Origin: VXYL01 sp965116935
GTDB lineage: Bacteria; Pseudomonadota; Gammaproteobacteria; Pseudomonadales; Azotimanducaceae
Direction of reading: 5' to 3'
NCBI GenBank assembly: GCA_965116935.1
Contig: OZ220737.1
Location: 372,001 to 436,000 of the forward strand
Length of the DNA: 64,000 nt
The position numbers and the translations under genes are program-made. This document shows positions 33,415 to 42,332 of the stretch, piece after piece (within the stretch, counting starts at the first letter, position 1; each line of letters starts with the position of its first letter). The notes below the pieces were generated by a model. It saw nothing but the letters and a program-made list of their open reading frames with translations, did no database searches and was not told the DNA's origin.

Positions 33415-34806
33415 CTAGCCGAACCTGGGTTGCCGATCTGCAAATCCGGTAATGGACTCCACCGCTTTCGCTGCGGCAAGAAGGAAGGCGTCGGCGCGCA
33501 GTGGGGCGATTAGTTGGGCGCCTACCGGGAGGTCGCCAGCGAAGCCGGCGGGCAGGGACAGTGCCGGGCAGCCAGTCACCGTGATCAGGCTGCAGCTCTC
33601 CATCCACTGGATGTAGGTTTCCATCGCCACGCCGTCCACTTCGCGCAGCCAGTCCGTGCCGAGGTCGAACGGGAGCACTTGCGTGGTGGGGCCGATCAAG
33701 AGGTCGAAGCGCGCGAAGAACTCCCCGATGCGGCCGATCAGTGCTGCGCGGGCGGGGTCCACCCAGTCGTAATCAGCAACCGTCAGTTCCTCTCCGGCGG
33801 CGAGGTTCCAGCGGATGGTGTCTTTGAGCTCGGACTGCTCGGCCGCGGTCATTTTGCCGAACCGGCGCCGAAAGCCGGTGGCGCGGAGGATGTGGAAGAT
33901 GCGGCGGGCGTCCGTGAGGTCGGGTGTTGCCTCCTCGACGACGGCGCCGGCGCCGGTCAAGGCATCCGCCAGGGCGCGGATGCGTTCGCGCACAGCCGCT
34001 TCCACGGGCAGGCCGAAATCCTCGGTCACGGCGACGCGCAAGTCGCGGATGGGGAGTTCGGCTACCGGCGTGAACGAGGCGCCGGGCTCGGGCTGCATGT
34101 GTGGAATGCCGGCATCCGGGCCGGCAAGGACGGAGAACAGCAAGGCCACGTCGTCGATGGTGCGCGCCATCGGCCCGGCAGTGGAGAGGTCCGTCCAGGG
34201 CATTCCCGGTGAGCCGGGCACCCTGCCCGGTGATGGTCGAAAGCCGACGACGTTGCAGAAGGCGGCGGGATTGCGCAGCGAGCCGCCGGTGTCGCTGCCG
34301 TCCGCCACCGGGATCATGCGGGCCGCTAATGCCACCGCGGCGCCGCCGCTGCTGCCGCCGCACGTCTTGGCCGTGTTCCAAGGGTTGGCGGTGGCGCCGA
34401 AGACGCGGTTGAACGTCTGCGATCCGGCGCCGAACTCCGGCGTGTTGGTCTTGCCCACGGTGACGGCCCCTGCGGCATGCATCCGCTGCACCATCAAGGC
34501 GTCCTGCTCCGGCACATGGTCCGCAAAGAGGGGCGAGCCGTAGGTGGTGCGGATGCCCTTGGTGGGCACAAGGTCCTTGTGGGCGATGGGGAGGCCCTTG
34601 AGGGCGCCACCGCGGGCTCGGTCGTTGTCCAGGGCGCGGGCCGTGTCTCGTGCCTGCTCGAACGTGGTGGTGACGACGGCGTTCACCGCCGGGTTCGCCG
34701 CCTCGATGCGTTCGATGTGCGCGTCGAGCACTTCGACACAACTCGCCTCGCCGCCATCGATCAGGCCCCGGAGGGTTGTTGCGTTCGCTTCCCAGAGTGC
34801 TGCCAT
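33415..34806 (-). CDS. Amidase signature family protein
   Basis: 463 residues, a typical length for amidase-signature hydrolases. The Ser-cisSer-Lys triad can be placed: Lys in GLPIAHKDLV (near residue 74), then the glycine/serine-rich loop GGSSGGAAVAL with the cis-Ser, and DGSDTGGSLRNPAAFCNVVG with the nucleophilic Ser. The C-terminal part (TGCPALSLPAGF) is also characteristic. It hydrolyses an unknown amide; glutamyl-tRNA amidotransferase subunit A is unlikely because no gatB/gatC neighbours are present. GGGAGAAGGAA precedes ATG. Confidence 0.9.
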   Translation of the reverse strand: MAALWEANATTLRGLIDGGEASCVEVLDAHIERIEAANPAVNAVVTTTFEQARDTARALDNDRARGGALKGLPIAHKDLVPTKGIRTTYGSPLFADHVPEQDALMVQRMHAAGAVTVGKTNTPEFGAGSQTFNRVFGATANPWNTAKTCGGSSGGAAVALAARMIPVADGSDTGGSLRNPAAFCNVVGFRPSPGRVPGSPGMPWTDLSTAGPMARTIDDVALLFSVLAGPDAGIPHMQPEPGASFTPVAELPIRDLRVAVTEDFGLPVEAAVRERIRALADALTGAGAVVEEATPDLTDARRIFHILRATGFRRRFGKMTAAEQSELKDTIRWNLAAGEELTVADYDWVDPARAALIGRIGEFFARFDLLIGPTTQVLPFDLGTDWLREVDGVAMETYIQWMESCSLITVTGCPALSLPAGFAGDLPVGAQLIAPLRADAFLLAAAKAVESITGFADRQPRFG

Positions 34807-34840
34807 CTTCGGTTCCTTCTCCCTTCGTTGGCCGGGGCCC

Positions 34841-35068
34841 CTAGCCCGGATTATTCATGAATGCCCTACTGCGGACGACGATCCACTCGCTGTGGCTGTG
34901 CAGGTACTCGTGCGTCCTACGGACGCATTCGCGTGTCCTACGGACACGTTCGCTCCGGCCCCACGACATAGTGCGCAGCTATGCCTTCGGGTTCCGGAAC
35001 GAAGTGCGCCCAGCCACAGCGGCGTCTCGTCGCCCTCGCTACGCGCATTCATGAACAAACCGGGCTAG
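34841..35068. mobile_element. CTAGCCCG-ended element, copy 1
   Basis: 228 bp with inverted ends CTAGCCCGG...CCGGGCTAG and a long imperfect terminal inverted repeat of about 55 bp that includes GACGACGA and CTGTGGCTG. The interior has the palindromes GCGTCCTACGGACGC and GTGTCCTACGGACAC. No coding capacity. Both ends are of the ATTCATGAA type. Related elements lie at 52812 and 61651. Confidence 0.75.
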
Positions 35069-35112
35069 CAATTGCGCTTCGGGGGCCAACGCCTTCCGTC
35101 TCTACGCCGCGC

Positions 35113-36237
35113 TCAACTCTGCAGAAACCCCACCAACAGCCTTGCCGTCTCCTCCGCACGCTCCTGTTGCACCCAATGCCCCGCACCGAGCACCAGATGG
35201 ACGCCGCGCATGTCCGTGCAGGTCTCGTCGCGCATTCGTTCGAGCGCGCCGGGACTCTGCCACGTGCCCCAATCGCTGGCACCGGAAATGAAGAGCGTGG
35301 GCTGCTCGAGCTTGCGGCCCGCGAACAACTCCTGCTCCTCGCGCCCCACCGCGCCGGAGCGATAGTGATTGAGACCCCCTTGAAAGCCGGTGCGCTCGTA
35401 CTCGGCGGCATAGACGGCCAATTCCGCTTCCGGCAGCCAGCGATTGGCAGAGATTTCTTCCGCGCTTGGCATGTGTTTGGCGACGGTTTCGGCCATGCCG
35501 TCGGCCGCGTCCATAATGTAGTAGGTCGGCATCTTCGCCATCTCTGCCGCCGTGCGGGCGGCGAGCCGGTGCGGTTGGTTGCCCGCCCAGTCGGCGCTCT
35601 TGTGGTGGTAGTACGCGCGCAGGAAGGCGTGGATGCCTTGCGGCGCGTTGGTGAGGTTGGGGTTCGCGTCGCGAGTTTGGTAGTAGCGCTGGTAGTGCTT
35701 GCGCGGGCGCGGCAGGGCGGCCAGATCGCCGGCCAAGGTATCCGTGGATGCCGCCGGCGGGGCCGTGCCGAGCGGCAGTGGAGCAGGTGCGGCGAACGGC
35801 GCGCTCATCATGGCCGCTCGGGTGAATACGTCGGGCCGCACCAGCGCGCACCAGCCGGCGATGGGCGAACCGAAATCGTGGCCGATCACTGCCACAGAGC
35901 GGTGGCCCATCGCAGCCACCAACCCCAGCGCATCCCGCACCACGTTCAAGCGGCGGAAAGGATCGAGGCTGTCGTCGTAGTCGGCCTGCCAACCCGTCGT
36001 GCGCCCGTAGCCACGGAGGTCTGGCGCAAACGCATGCAAGCCCGCCTCGGCCAGCGGACCGAGGATTCGCCTCCAGCTATAGGCAAGCTCCGGGAAGCCA
36101 TGCAGAAGAAGAACGCCCGGCCGCCCCGGCGGATCGAAGCCGGCTTCGAGAACATGCACCCGCAAGCCGTTGACGCCGTCAACGAAGCGCGACCGCACTC
36201 CATCCGGCAGCACATCGCCCGATAGTGGTTCCACCAC
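35113..36237 (-). CDS. Epoxide hydrolase-like alpha/beta hydrolase
   Basis: About 374 residues; GTG 36237 is preferred for its GGGGGAT ribosome binding site, but 36255 is in frame. Landmarks of epoxide hydrolases are the oxyanion motif HGFPE, the nucleophile in GHDFGS (Asp), and YERTGFQGGLNHYR in the cap domain, which supplies a ring-opening tyrosine. The catalytic His is in GAGHWVQQE near the end. It opens epoxides to diols; haloalkane dehalogenase is less likely because of the YERTGF motif. It diverges from the flippase-like gene across repeat array A. Confidence 0.85.
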   Translation of the reverse strand: MVEPLSGDVLPDGVRSRFVDGVNGLRVHVLEAGFDPPGRPGVLLLHGFPELAYSWRRILGPLAEAGLHAFAPDLRGYGRTTGWQADYDDSLDPFRRLNVVRDALGLVAAMGHRSVAVIGHDFGSPIAGWCALVRPDVFTRAAMMSAPFAAPAPLPLGTAPPAASTDTLAGDLAALPRPRKHYQRYYQTRDANPNLTNAPQGIHAFLRAYYHHKSADWAGNQPHRLAARTAAEMAKMPTYYIMDAADGMAETVAKHMPSAEEISANRWLPEAELAVYAAEYERTGFQGGLNHYRSGAVGREEQELFAGRKLEQPTLFISGASDWGTWQSPGALERMRDETCTDMRGVHLVLGAGHWVQQERAEETARLLVGFLQS

Positions 36238-36375
36238 TCGTCTATCCCCCAGCACCCCTAGCTCACCACCCGCACGATAGGGAACCGCAGAACAAGGTCA
36301 AGGCGAACCCAAGGGTGGGATGCCGCACTCCCGGGAAGGCCTACTTCCCGAATCTTGGCAATACCTCCGAATCCT

Positions 36376-36600
36376 GGACAGGCAAACGCCCCCCAACCCT
36401 AGACAGGCAAAACACACCCCCACCCCCAAGCCGTGGACAGGCCAAACGCCTCCCGCCGGCCAAACGTCTCCCGCCCTAATCTTGGACAGGCAAACGCCTC
36501 CCAAAACCGTGGACAGCCAGTTCGCCTGTCCGCGCCTCTGCGGCATGTCCGCGCCTCTGCGGCACCTGTCCACGCCTCTGCGGCAGCAGTCGTGCCTCTG
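36376..36600. repeat. GGACAGGCAAACGCC array A
   Basis: Fills the divergent gap between the epoxide hydrolase and flippase-like genes. Motif copies: 36376-36390, 36402-36414 (variant), 36435-36450 (GGCC variant), 36484-36498, then the complement TTCGCCTGTCC at 36521-36531. After that the word CGCCTCTGCGGCA repeats four times, separated by GTCC, CCTGTCC and other short pieces of the motif, up to the start of the next coding region. Confidence 0.85.
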
Positions 36601-37899
36601 CGGCAAAATGGCGCGTTCACCACAGGGCATCGCGGGCGGTTGCGGAAGTACTGGAGTTTCTATTGGCCGCTTGCGCTCACCGGGGTGGCGATGGTGTTGG
36701 CGGTGCAGTTCCAGAACGGGGCGTTGGCGCGCTATCCGAATGCGGTGCAGGAGATCGCCGTCTTTGCGCTGGCGGCCAGCACGTTCGGCTTCTTCAACGC
36801 CGGCATGAACTTCACGGCGCAGCTCTCCAACGTTTTCGCGCGCAGTCCCGGTGGGCGCCGGGCGAGCCAGCGCTTCGTGGCCGCCTGGAGCCTGATGCTC
36901 ACGGTGCCGCTCGCCGCGGTGGCGCTCACGCCGCCGGGGGCGCTCCTGGTAAGCACCATCTATGGCATTGACGAGGCCCTCACCGACCGCGTCCTGCGCT
37001 ATCTGGCACTGATGCTGCCGCTGCTGCTGGTCACCGGCCAGCGCATGTTTCTCGTCGGAATGCTGGTGCAGGCGCACCTCACCGGCTGGGTCACGGCACT
37101 CAATGTCGTCTTCCTCGTCACAACCATCGTCACGCTCGTGGCCGGCTTCAGCGCCGGATTCGATGCCGTGTACACCCTTGTCGGCGCCCAGACCGCCGCC
37201 GCACTGCTGCATTGGGGTCTCGTGCACATCGCCGTGGCAAAGCGCTACCGAAACCCGGAAAGGCCGGAACACGAGGACGTCACCTGGCTCGAACTCGCAC
37301 GCTTCTTTCTGCCGGTGACCGCCACAGGCTTCATGTTCGCCATCAGCCGCCCAGTTCTCTACGCCTTCGTCAGCCGGGCGCCCGATGGGCTAGCCAGCAT
37401 CGCGGCCATGCGCATCGCCTTCGACCTCTCGTCCATCTTCCAGCAGGCCGCCAACCAGTTCCGCCACTTCTTCGTCACCTTTGGCCTGTCCGACCTTGCG
37501 GCCAAGCGCCGCTTCATGGCGCTGGTGAGCGTCGGCATCACTGCCGTGATGCTGTTGATCGCGCTCACCCCGGTTTCCGGCTGGCTGCTCGGCACCGCAC
37601 TCGGCATCGACGGCATCACTCTTGAACGCGCACTGGATGTTTTGCTGGTGCTTTGCCTGATGCCAACCGTGATCATCGTGCGCAACTACTTCCACGGAGT
37701 GCTGATGGTGCGGCGCAGAACCGGCGGCATGGCCCTGGGCGGTGTGTTGCGGGTGGGCGCGATCGTCGCCGCGGCGCAGGCGCTGTTCCTGCTCGACGTG
37801 CTGGACCACATCGCTGCCACCTATGTGCTGCTGCTCGGCTTCGTGGCGGAGACGGTCGTCGTCGCAAGCACGGCCAAGCGACTGAACCCTGCGGAATGA
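36592..37899 (+). CDS. MOP-superfamily flippase-like membrane protein
   Basis: About 435 residues from GTG 36592; TTG 36640 is another candidate and the true start is obscured because the repeat array runs into it. Roughly twelve membrane helices are visible, beginning YWPLALTGVAMVLAVQFQNG and including ALNVVFLVTTIVTLVAGFSA and LALMLPLLLVTGQRMFLVGM. The overall pattern resembles MATE/oligosaccharide flippase (MOP) transporters, but no diagnostic subfamily motif is seen. Substrate unknown. It is followed 73 bp later by an alpha/beta hydrolase. Confidence 0.65.
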   Translation: MPLRQNGAFTTGHRGRLRKYWSFYWPLALTGVAMVLAVQFQNGALARYPNAVQEIAVFALAASTFGFFNAGMNFTAQLSNVFARSPGGRRASQRFVAAWSLMLTVPLAAVALTPPGALLVSTIYGIDEALTDRVLRYLALMLPLLLVTGQRMFLVGMLVQAHLTGWVTALNVVFLVTTIVTLVAGFSAGFDAVYTLVGAQTAAALLHWGLVHIAVAKRYRNPERPEHEDVTWLELARFFLPVTATGFMFAISRPVLYAFVSRAPDGLASIAAMRIAFDLSSIFQQAANQFRHFFVTFGLSDLAAKRRFMALVSVGITAVMLLIALTPVSGWLLGTALGIDGITLERALDVLLVLCLMPTVIIVRNYFHGVLMVRRRTGGMALGGVLRVGAIVAAAQALFLLDVLDHIAATYVLLLGFVAETVVVASTAKRLNPAE

Positions 37900-37972
37900 A
37901 AATCCACCGTGGTCCGGCAGTTCGCAAGCCAACTGCCGACGCGCCCGCCGGGTGCGCCGCTATACTTCCTGC

Positions 37973-38869
37973 ATGCTCAAGGGTGGCCCCACATCGCACA
38001 TCTATTTCTCCCAGCGACTGCGCCTGCACTATGTGGATTGGGGGAATCACGACGCGCCGCCGCTGCTGCTCGTCCACGGCGGCCGCGACCATTGCCGCAA
38101 CTGGGACTGGGTGGCCAATGCCCTCAAGTCGGACTACCACATCATCGCCCCCGACCTGCGCGGCCACGGCGACTCGCAATGGCTCGTGGGCGGTGCCTAC
38201 ACGACCCTCGACTACGTGTACGACATCGCCCAGCTTCTGCGTCAGACCGGGCTCGACGAGGTGACGGTGGTCGGCCATTCCATGGGTGGCTCCGTTTCGC
38301 TGGCGTACACCGGCCTCTATCCCCACAGCGTGCGCAAGCTGGTGAGCATCGAGGGCATGGGCTCCTCGCCGCTCGGAGACGACTCGACTCCGGGGCACGA
38401 GCGCCTGCATGAATGGGTCAACAGCCTGCGCGATCTTTCCGGTCGCACGCCGCGCCGCTACCCGAGTCTGGAAGAGGCGTTCCAGCGCATGCAGCGCGCC
38501 AACCCGCACCTCTCGGAGGAACAGGCGCGACACCTGACTATTCACGGCAGCAACCAGAACGAAGACGGCACCTACAGCTGGAAATTCGACAACTACATGC
38601 GGGCATGGTCGCCGATCGGCATCTCGCCGCGGCAGACGGTGGGCCTGTATCGGCGCATCACGTGCCCGGTGCTGCTGCTGCACGGAATCGAGTCCTGGGC
38701 TTCGGATCCCAAGGAGGACGGTCGCCTGGACCACTTTCAGGACGCCCGCTCCATCGGCATCGAGAACGCTGGCCATTGGGTACACCACGACCAGCTCGAG
38801 CGTTTCCTCGAAATCCTGACGGGGTTTCTTGCGGAGCCCTCGGACGGCGGAGTTCCCTCCGGCACTTGA
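37973..38869 (+). CDS. Alpha/beta hydrolase
   Basis: 298 residues. Classical fold motifs: LLLVHGGRDHCRNWD for the oxyanion region, VVGHSMGGSVSLAY with the nucleophilic Ser, and NAGHWVHHDQLE with the catalytic His. The cap region lacks the YxRTGF motif of epoxide hydrolases, so it is a general esterase-like member. ATG 37973 lies only six bases after a TATACT hexamer, suggesting a leaderless transcript. The longer in-frame start at 37952 would lie over that box. Confidence 0.82.
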   Translation: MLKGGPTSHIYFSQRLRLHYVDWGNHDAPPLLLVHGGRDHCRNWDWVANALKSDYHIIAPDLRGHGDSQWLVGGAYTTLDYVYDIAQLLRQTGLDEVTVVGHSMGGSVSLAYTGLYPHSVRKLVSIEGMGSSPLGDDSTPGHERLHEWVNSLRDLSGRTPRRYPSLEEAFQRMQRANPHLSEEQARHLTIHGSNQNEDGTYSWKFDNYMRAWSPIGISPRQTVGLYRRITCPVLLLHGIESWASDPKEDGRLDHFQDARSIGIENAGHWVHHDQLERFLEILTGFLAEPSDGGVPSGT

Positions 38870-39028
38870 TGCGGACGGATGGACTCATGCATTCCCGTCG
38901 CCAAGCAGCACCCTCAGCAACGCCCCTCTTGGCAGCGAGCCGAAGAAGCCGTGGAGCCTCATCGACAGGGCGGTCGCGCCAAACGCATTTGCGCAGAGCA
39001 CTCCCTGGCTTGCCGCCCAGCGCCGGCG

Positions 39029-40126
39029 ATGCGCGTGCCTGAGCCGCCGGGCGAGCTCCCGCGAGTCGCCCGCGCCATCCACGCTGCATCCGGCCGGGGC
39101 GTGCTTTACGTCACGGGCGGCGGCACGGGGATGCTAGCGGCGTTGCTGAGCGAGCCCGGCGCGTCCGCCACGGTATTGGAAGCGGGCGTTCCCTACGCGG
39201 AACAGGCGCTCCAGGAACTGCTCGGTGCACGCCCCGAACAATCCTGCAGCCCAGCCACTGCCCGCGACCTGGCCATGCGCGCCTTTCTCAGGGCGCGGCA
39301 GCTTGGCGGCGGATTCGGCTTTGCAATTACCGCGAGCCTCGCAACCACGGTGGCGAAGCGCGGCGCACATCGCGCCCATGTGGCATTCCAGGATGCCGGC
39401 AGGACGCGCACTTGGAGCATGGAGTTCGTCAAGCAAGGAGCGGTGCGGGCGCAGGAAGAGGAGGCACTGTCCGACCTTGCACTACGAGCCCTCGCGGCAT
39501 CGCTCGGCATTGGGGAGGCTCCAGCGGACGGCTACCAGGAAGTCATCGGCACCGCTGAACAGACGCGCCTGATTCTCGGCACGCTGACGCACGTCGGCAC
39601 GTCGGCACCCGCCATTCTCCCTGGCGCCTTCAACCCTTTGCACAACGGGCACCGCGCCATGCGAGTGGATGCCGAGCGGCGGCTTGGACAACGCGTCGCC
39701 TATGAGTTGTGCATCGCGAGCGTGGACAAGCCACCCCTCAACCACCACGACATTGCATCCCGGTTGCAGCAGTTCGATCCAGACGAAGTGGTGCTCACGA
39801 GCACGCCCACGTTCCTCGCCAAGGCGCGCGCCTTGGGGCCCGTTACCTTCGTGGTCGGCACCGACACCATCGCTCGCATCGCAAAGCCGCGCTACTACGA
39901 GGCCGGCAGTACCGCGGCCCGCGACGCCGCAGTGGCGGAACTCGCCACCGTTGGCAGCCGTTTCCTGGTCTATGGCCGCACCACGCCCGAGGGCTTCACC
40001 ACCCTCCAGGACGTGCCCCTTCCACAAGCCCTGCGAGCGCTTTGCACCGGCGTAGCCGAGGAGGACTTCCGCATGGACGTCTCCTCATCGGAACTTCGCG
40101 CACAGGGCAAACGTTCGCCGGACTAG
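39029..40126 (+). CDS. CinA-like / nucleotidyltransferase fusion protein
   Basis: 365 residues. The N-terminal half (about 15-190) resembles the CinA/PncC deamidase fold: VTGGGTGMLAALLSEPGASATVLEAGVPY, EQSCSPATARDLAMRAF, and FGFAITASLATTVAKRG. The C-terminal half (about 205-360) is a cytidylyltransferase-like domain with ILPGAFNPLHNGHRAM (the H-x-G-H motif) and a DVSSSELRAQG end. This domain pair is known from bacteria and plants and suggests work on nicotinamide nucleotides, but the reaction is not shown by sequence alone. The ATG is chosen by domain extent; the upstream frame continues to 38879. Confidence 0.75.
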   Translation: MRVPEPPGELPRVARAIHAASGRGVLYVTGGGTGMLAALLSEPGASATVLEAGVPYAEQALQELLGARPEQSCSPATARDLAMRAFLRARQLGGGFGFAITASLATTVAKRGAHRAHVAFQDAGRTRTWSMEFVKQGAVRAQEEEALSDLALRALAASLGIGEAPADGYQEVIGTAEQTRLILGTLTHVGTSAPAILPGAFNPLHNGHRAMRVDAERRLGQRVAYELCIASVDKPPLNHHDIASRLQQFDPDEVVLTSTPTFLAKARALGPVTFVVGTDTIARIAKPRYYEAGSTAARDAAVAELATVGSRFLVYGRTTPEGFTTLQDVPLPQALRALCTGVAEEDFRMDVSSSELRAQGKRSPD

Positions 40127-40142
40127 AGCACCGCCAGGGACT

Positions 40143-40715
40143 GGGACATTCCCCAAAACCCGGACAGGCAAACACACTCCCCAAACCCCGGACCACTCCC
40201 CAAACCCCCGGACAGGCAAACGCTCCTCCACCTGTCGCTCCTCCACCTGTCGCCGGACGCCAGGCGCCCCGGACAGGCAAACGCCCTTTCTACTTGCCGC
40301 CGGACAGGCGAAACACCCTCTCGGGCGAACACCCTCTCGTCGCCTGACAGGCACGCGTCGCCTGGACAGGCAAACGCACTCCCGCGCCTGGACCACTCCC
40401 GCGCCCGGACAGGCAAACGCACTCCCTCGGGCAAATGCACTCCCTCGAACTCCCGCGCGCCTCGGACAGGCAAACGCCTGCAGGGGGCCGCTTCTTCACT
40501 CGGACCGCTTCTTCACTCAGACAGGCAAACGCACGTTGGCAGGCAAACGCACGTTGGCAGGCGGGCAACCGCCGACGGCCCCCTCACGCACGCCTCGGAC
40601 AGGCAAACGCCCTCTCACCGCCTCGGACAGGCAAACGCCCTCTCACCGCCTGGACAGGCAAAAGCACGCCGGGAGGGAGTCCTGGAGGGAGTCCTGCCAC
40701 TGCCCTGTCCGGGTC
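40143..40715. repeat. GGACAGGCAAACGCC array B
   Basis: The longest array, about 570 bp with some ten copies of GACAGGCAAA in one orientation (near 40163, 40211, 40273, 40362, 40409, 40465, 40519, 40599, 40625, 40652), plus truncated forms GGACC and GGGCAAA. Inter-motif words are locally duplicated: CTCCTCCACCTGTCG, CGCTTCTTCACTC, ACACCCTCTCG, GGCAGGCAAACGCACGTT and GGAGGGAGTCCT each occur twice side by side. It sits between the CinA-like gene and the MATE gene. No gene is visible in this 700-bp gap. Confidence 0.9.
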
Positions 40716-40828
40716 CACATGTCCGAAGTGCGGGTGACGCGTACACTTCCGAACTCACGCCTGCCGATTGTTCTTAAGGGAAGCGATCGCCTTTTGCGTC
40801 GGAACGGCGACGCGCCTGGGAGAGGGAC

Positions 40829-42292
40829 TTGAACGCAGCGAATCAACGGGGCACCGGTAGCAGTTCGGCCGCGGACACAGCCGAAACTGCCAACGCCTCG
40901 GCGAGCGCAGGGGCGGCAAAAGGCGAGCGAGCCGAGGTGGATTCGGTGCCACCGATCGTGCGGCCCGGCATTTTCCAGCTCGCGTTCCCATCGATCCTTG
41001 CCAACCTCCTATACGCGGTCGTGGCGATGGTGCAGACCAAGTTCGTGGGCGAACTCGGCGCCGAAGCAGTCGCCGCGGTGGGAGTCGGACAGCGCGTTTT
41101 CTTCGCCTTGCAGGCGGTGTTGATGGCGATTAGCGCCGGAACCACGGCACTCGTTGCGCGGGCCTGGGGCGCCGATGACCGCACCGAGGCCAGTCGGGTG
41201 ACGATGGCCAGCCTCGCCGTGGGGGGCGCCTTCGCCATCGCGCTGACGCTGCCCGGCTTCCTGGCGGCTCGGCCCGTGGCGTCCATTTTTGGCCTCGACG
41301 CGGCAACCATCGAACTCGCCGCGTCCAACGTTCGTTGGATGTCGATCTTCAACGTCGCCTTCGCCATCAACATGGTGCTTGGCTCGGCACTGCGCGCCGC
41401 TGGCGATGCGTGGTCGCCGCTTTGGGTCGGTGCCGGCGTAAACGTCGTCAACATCCCGTTGCTCTACCTCCTCGTGTTCGGCCACTACGGCTTCCCGGCG
41501 ATGGGCGTGGCTGGCGCCGCCATCGCCGGCGGCGTGTCGTTCACGCTCGGTGGTCTTGTGATGCTCGTAATGTGGATCAAGCAAGCCTTTCGCCTGCGCT
41601 ATGTGAGCAATGGCTGGTATCGACGGGAGCGCTTCGCCCGGCTGCTGCAGATCGGCTATCCGGCCGGCTTGGAGATGCTGGTGTTTCAGGCCGGCTTTTT
41701 CATCTTCCTCATGCTCATCGGCAACTACTACGGCACGGAAGCATTCGCGGCCATGAGCGTAGGCGGCAACCTGATGATGGTGTGCTTCGTGGTTGGGTTT
41801 GGCTTTTCCATCGCCGGCTCCACGCTCGTGGGGCAGCATCTTGGCGCAGACGACCACGAAGGTGCCGTGCGCAGCGGCTGGCGCTCGCTTTGGTACGCCG
41901 TGCTGTCGATGGGATCGCTTGGCGCGGTCGTGGCGTGGCACGCCCCGTCCCTCGCGGAGTTCTTCCTTGGCGATGAGCCGGTGACGATCGCCCACACGAT
42001 TCACATGGCCTGGATCATGGCCGCCATCACGCCACTGTTCGCGGTGGAGTTCGCCATCGGCGGCGCCCTGCGCGGCGCTGGCGACACGCGCTTCCCCCTA
42101 ATGGCGACCTTGATTGGCTTGATCGGCGCCCGTTGCGGCTTGGCAATCCTGTTTACGTTGCTCGGATGGCCGGTGGTTTGGGTGTATGCGGCGATGGCTG
42201 GCGAGTACATCGTCAAGGCCGCCATGCTGCTCGGGCGCTTCCGCTCGGGTCGCTGGAAGACCATCGCCCCGATTCCGAGCGCGGCTCGCTGA
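40829..42292 (+). CDS. MATE family efflux transporter
   Basis: 487 residues with twelve predicted membrane helices and the two-fold MATE pattern. LGAEAVAAVGVGQRVFFALQAVLMAISAGTTALVARAWGAD in the first half is echoed by YGTEAFAAMSVGGNLMMVCFVVGFGFSIAGSTLVGQHLGAD in the second. GAALRAAGDAWSPLW-like and GALRGAGDTRFPL loops are also typical. It exports cationic compounds using Na+ or H+. A 40-residue charged N-terminal tail precedes the first helix. Start TTG at 40829, with GGGAGAGG upstream. The fpg gene follows after 40 bp. Confidence 0.9.
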   Translation: MNAANQRGTGSSSAADTAETANASASAGAAKGERAEVDSVPPIVRPGIFQLAFPSILANLLYAVVAMVQTKFVGELGAEAVAAVGVGQRVFFALQAVLMAISAGTTALVARAWGADDRTEASRVTMASLAVGGAFAIALTLPGFLAARPVASIFGLDAATIELAASNVRWMSIFNVAFAINMVLGSALRAAGDAWSPLWVGAGVNVVNIPLLYLLVFGHYGFPAMGVAGAAIAGGVSFTLGGLVMLVMWIKQAFRLRYVSNGWYRRERFARLLQIGYPAGLEMLVFQAGFFIFLMLIGNYYGTEAFAAMSVGGNLMMVCFVVGFGFSIAGSTLVGQHLGADDHEGAVRSGWRSLWYAVLSMGSLGAVVAWHAPSLAEFFLGDEPVTIAHTIHMAWIMAAITPLFAVEFAIGGALRGAGDTRFPLMATLIGLIGARCGLAILFTLLGWPVVWVYAAMAGEYIVKAAMLLGRFRSGRWKTIAPIPSAAR

Positions 42293-42332
42293 CCGGCGCC
42301 TGCGACACAAGCGCAAAGGAGCTCAATGGTCC

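Noticed and set aside
35072..36225. Plus-strand frames over the epoxide hydrolase gene
   Set aside because: No protein-like features; the minus strand carries catalytic motifs.
40143..40715. Array B as a CRISPR array
   Set aside because: The repeat is only about 13-15 bp, spacing is irregular, spacers are duplicated next to each other, orientation changes between arrays, and there are no cas genes.
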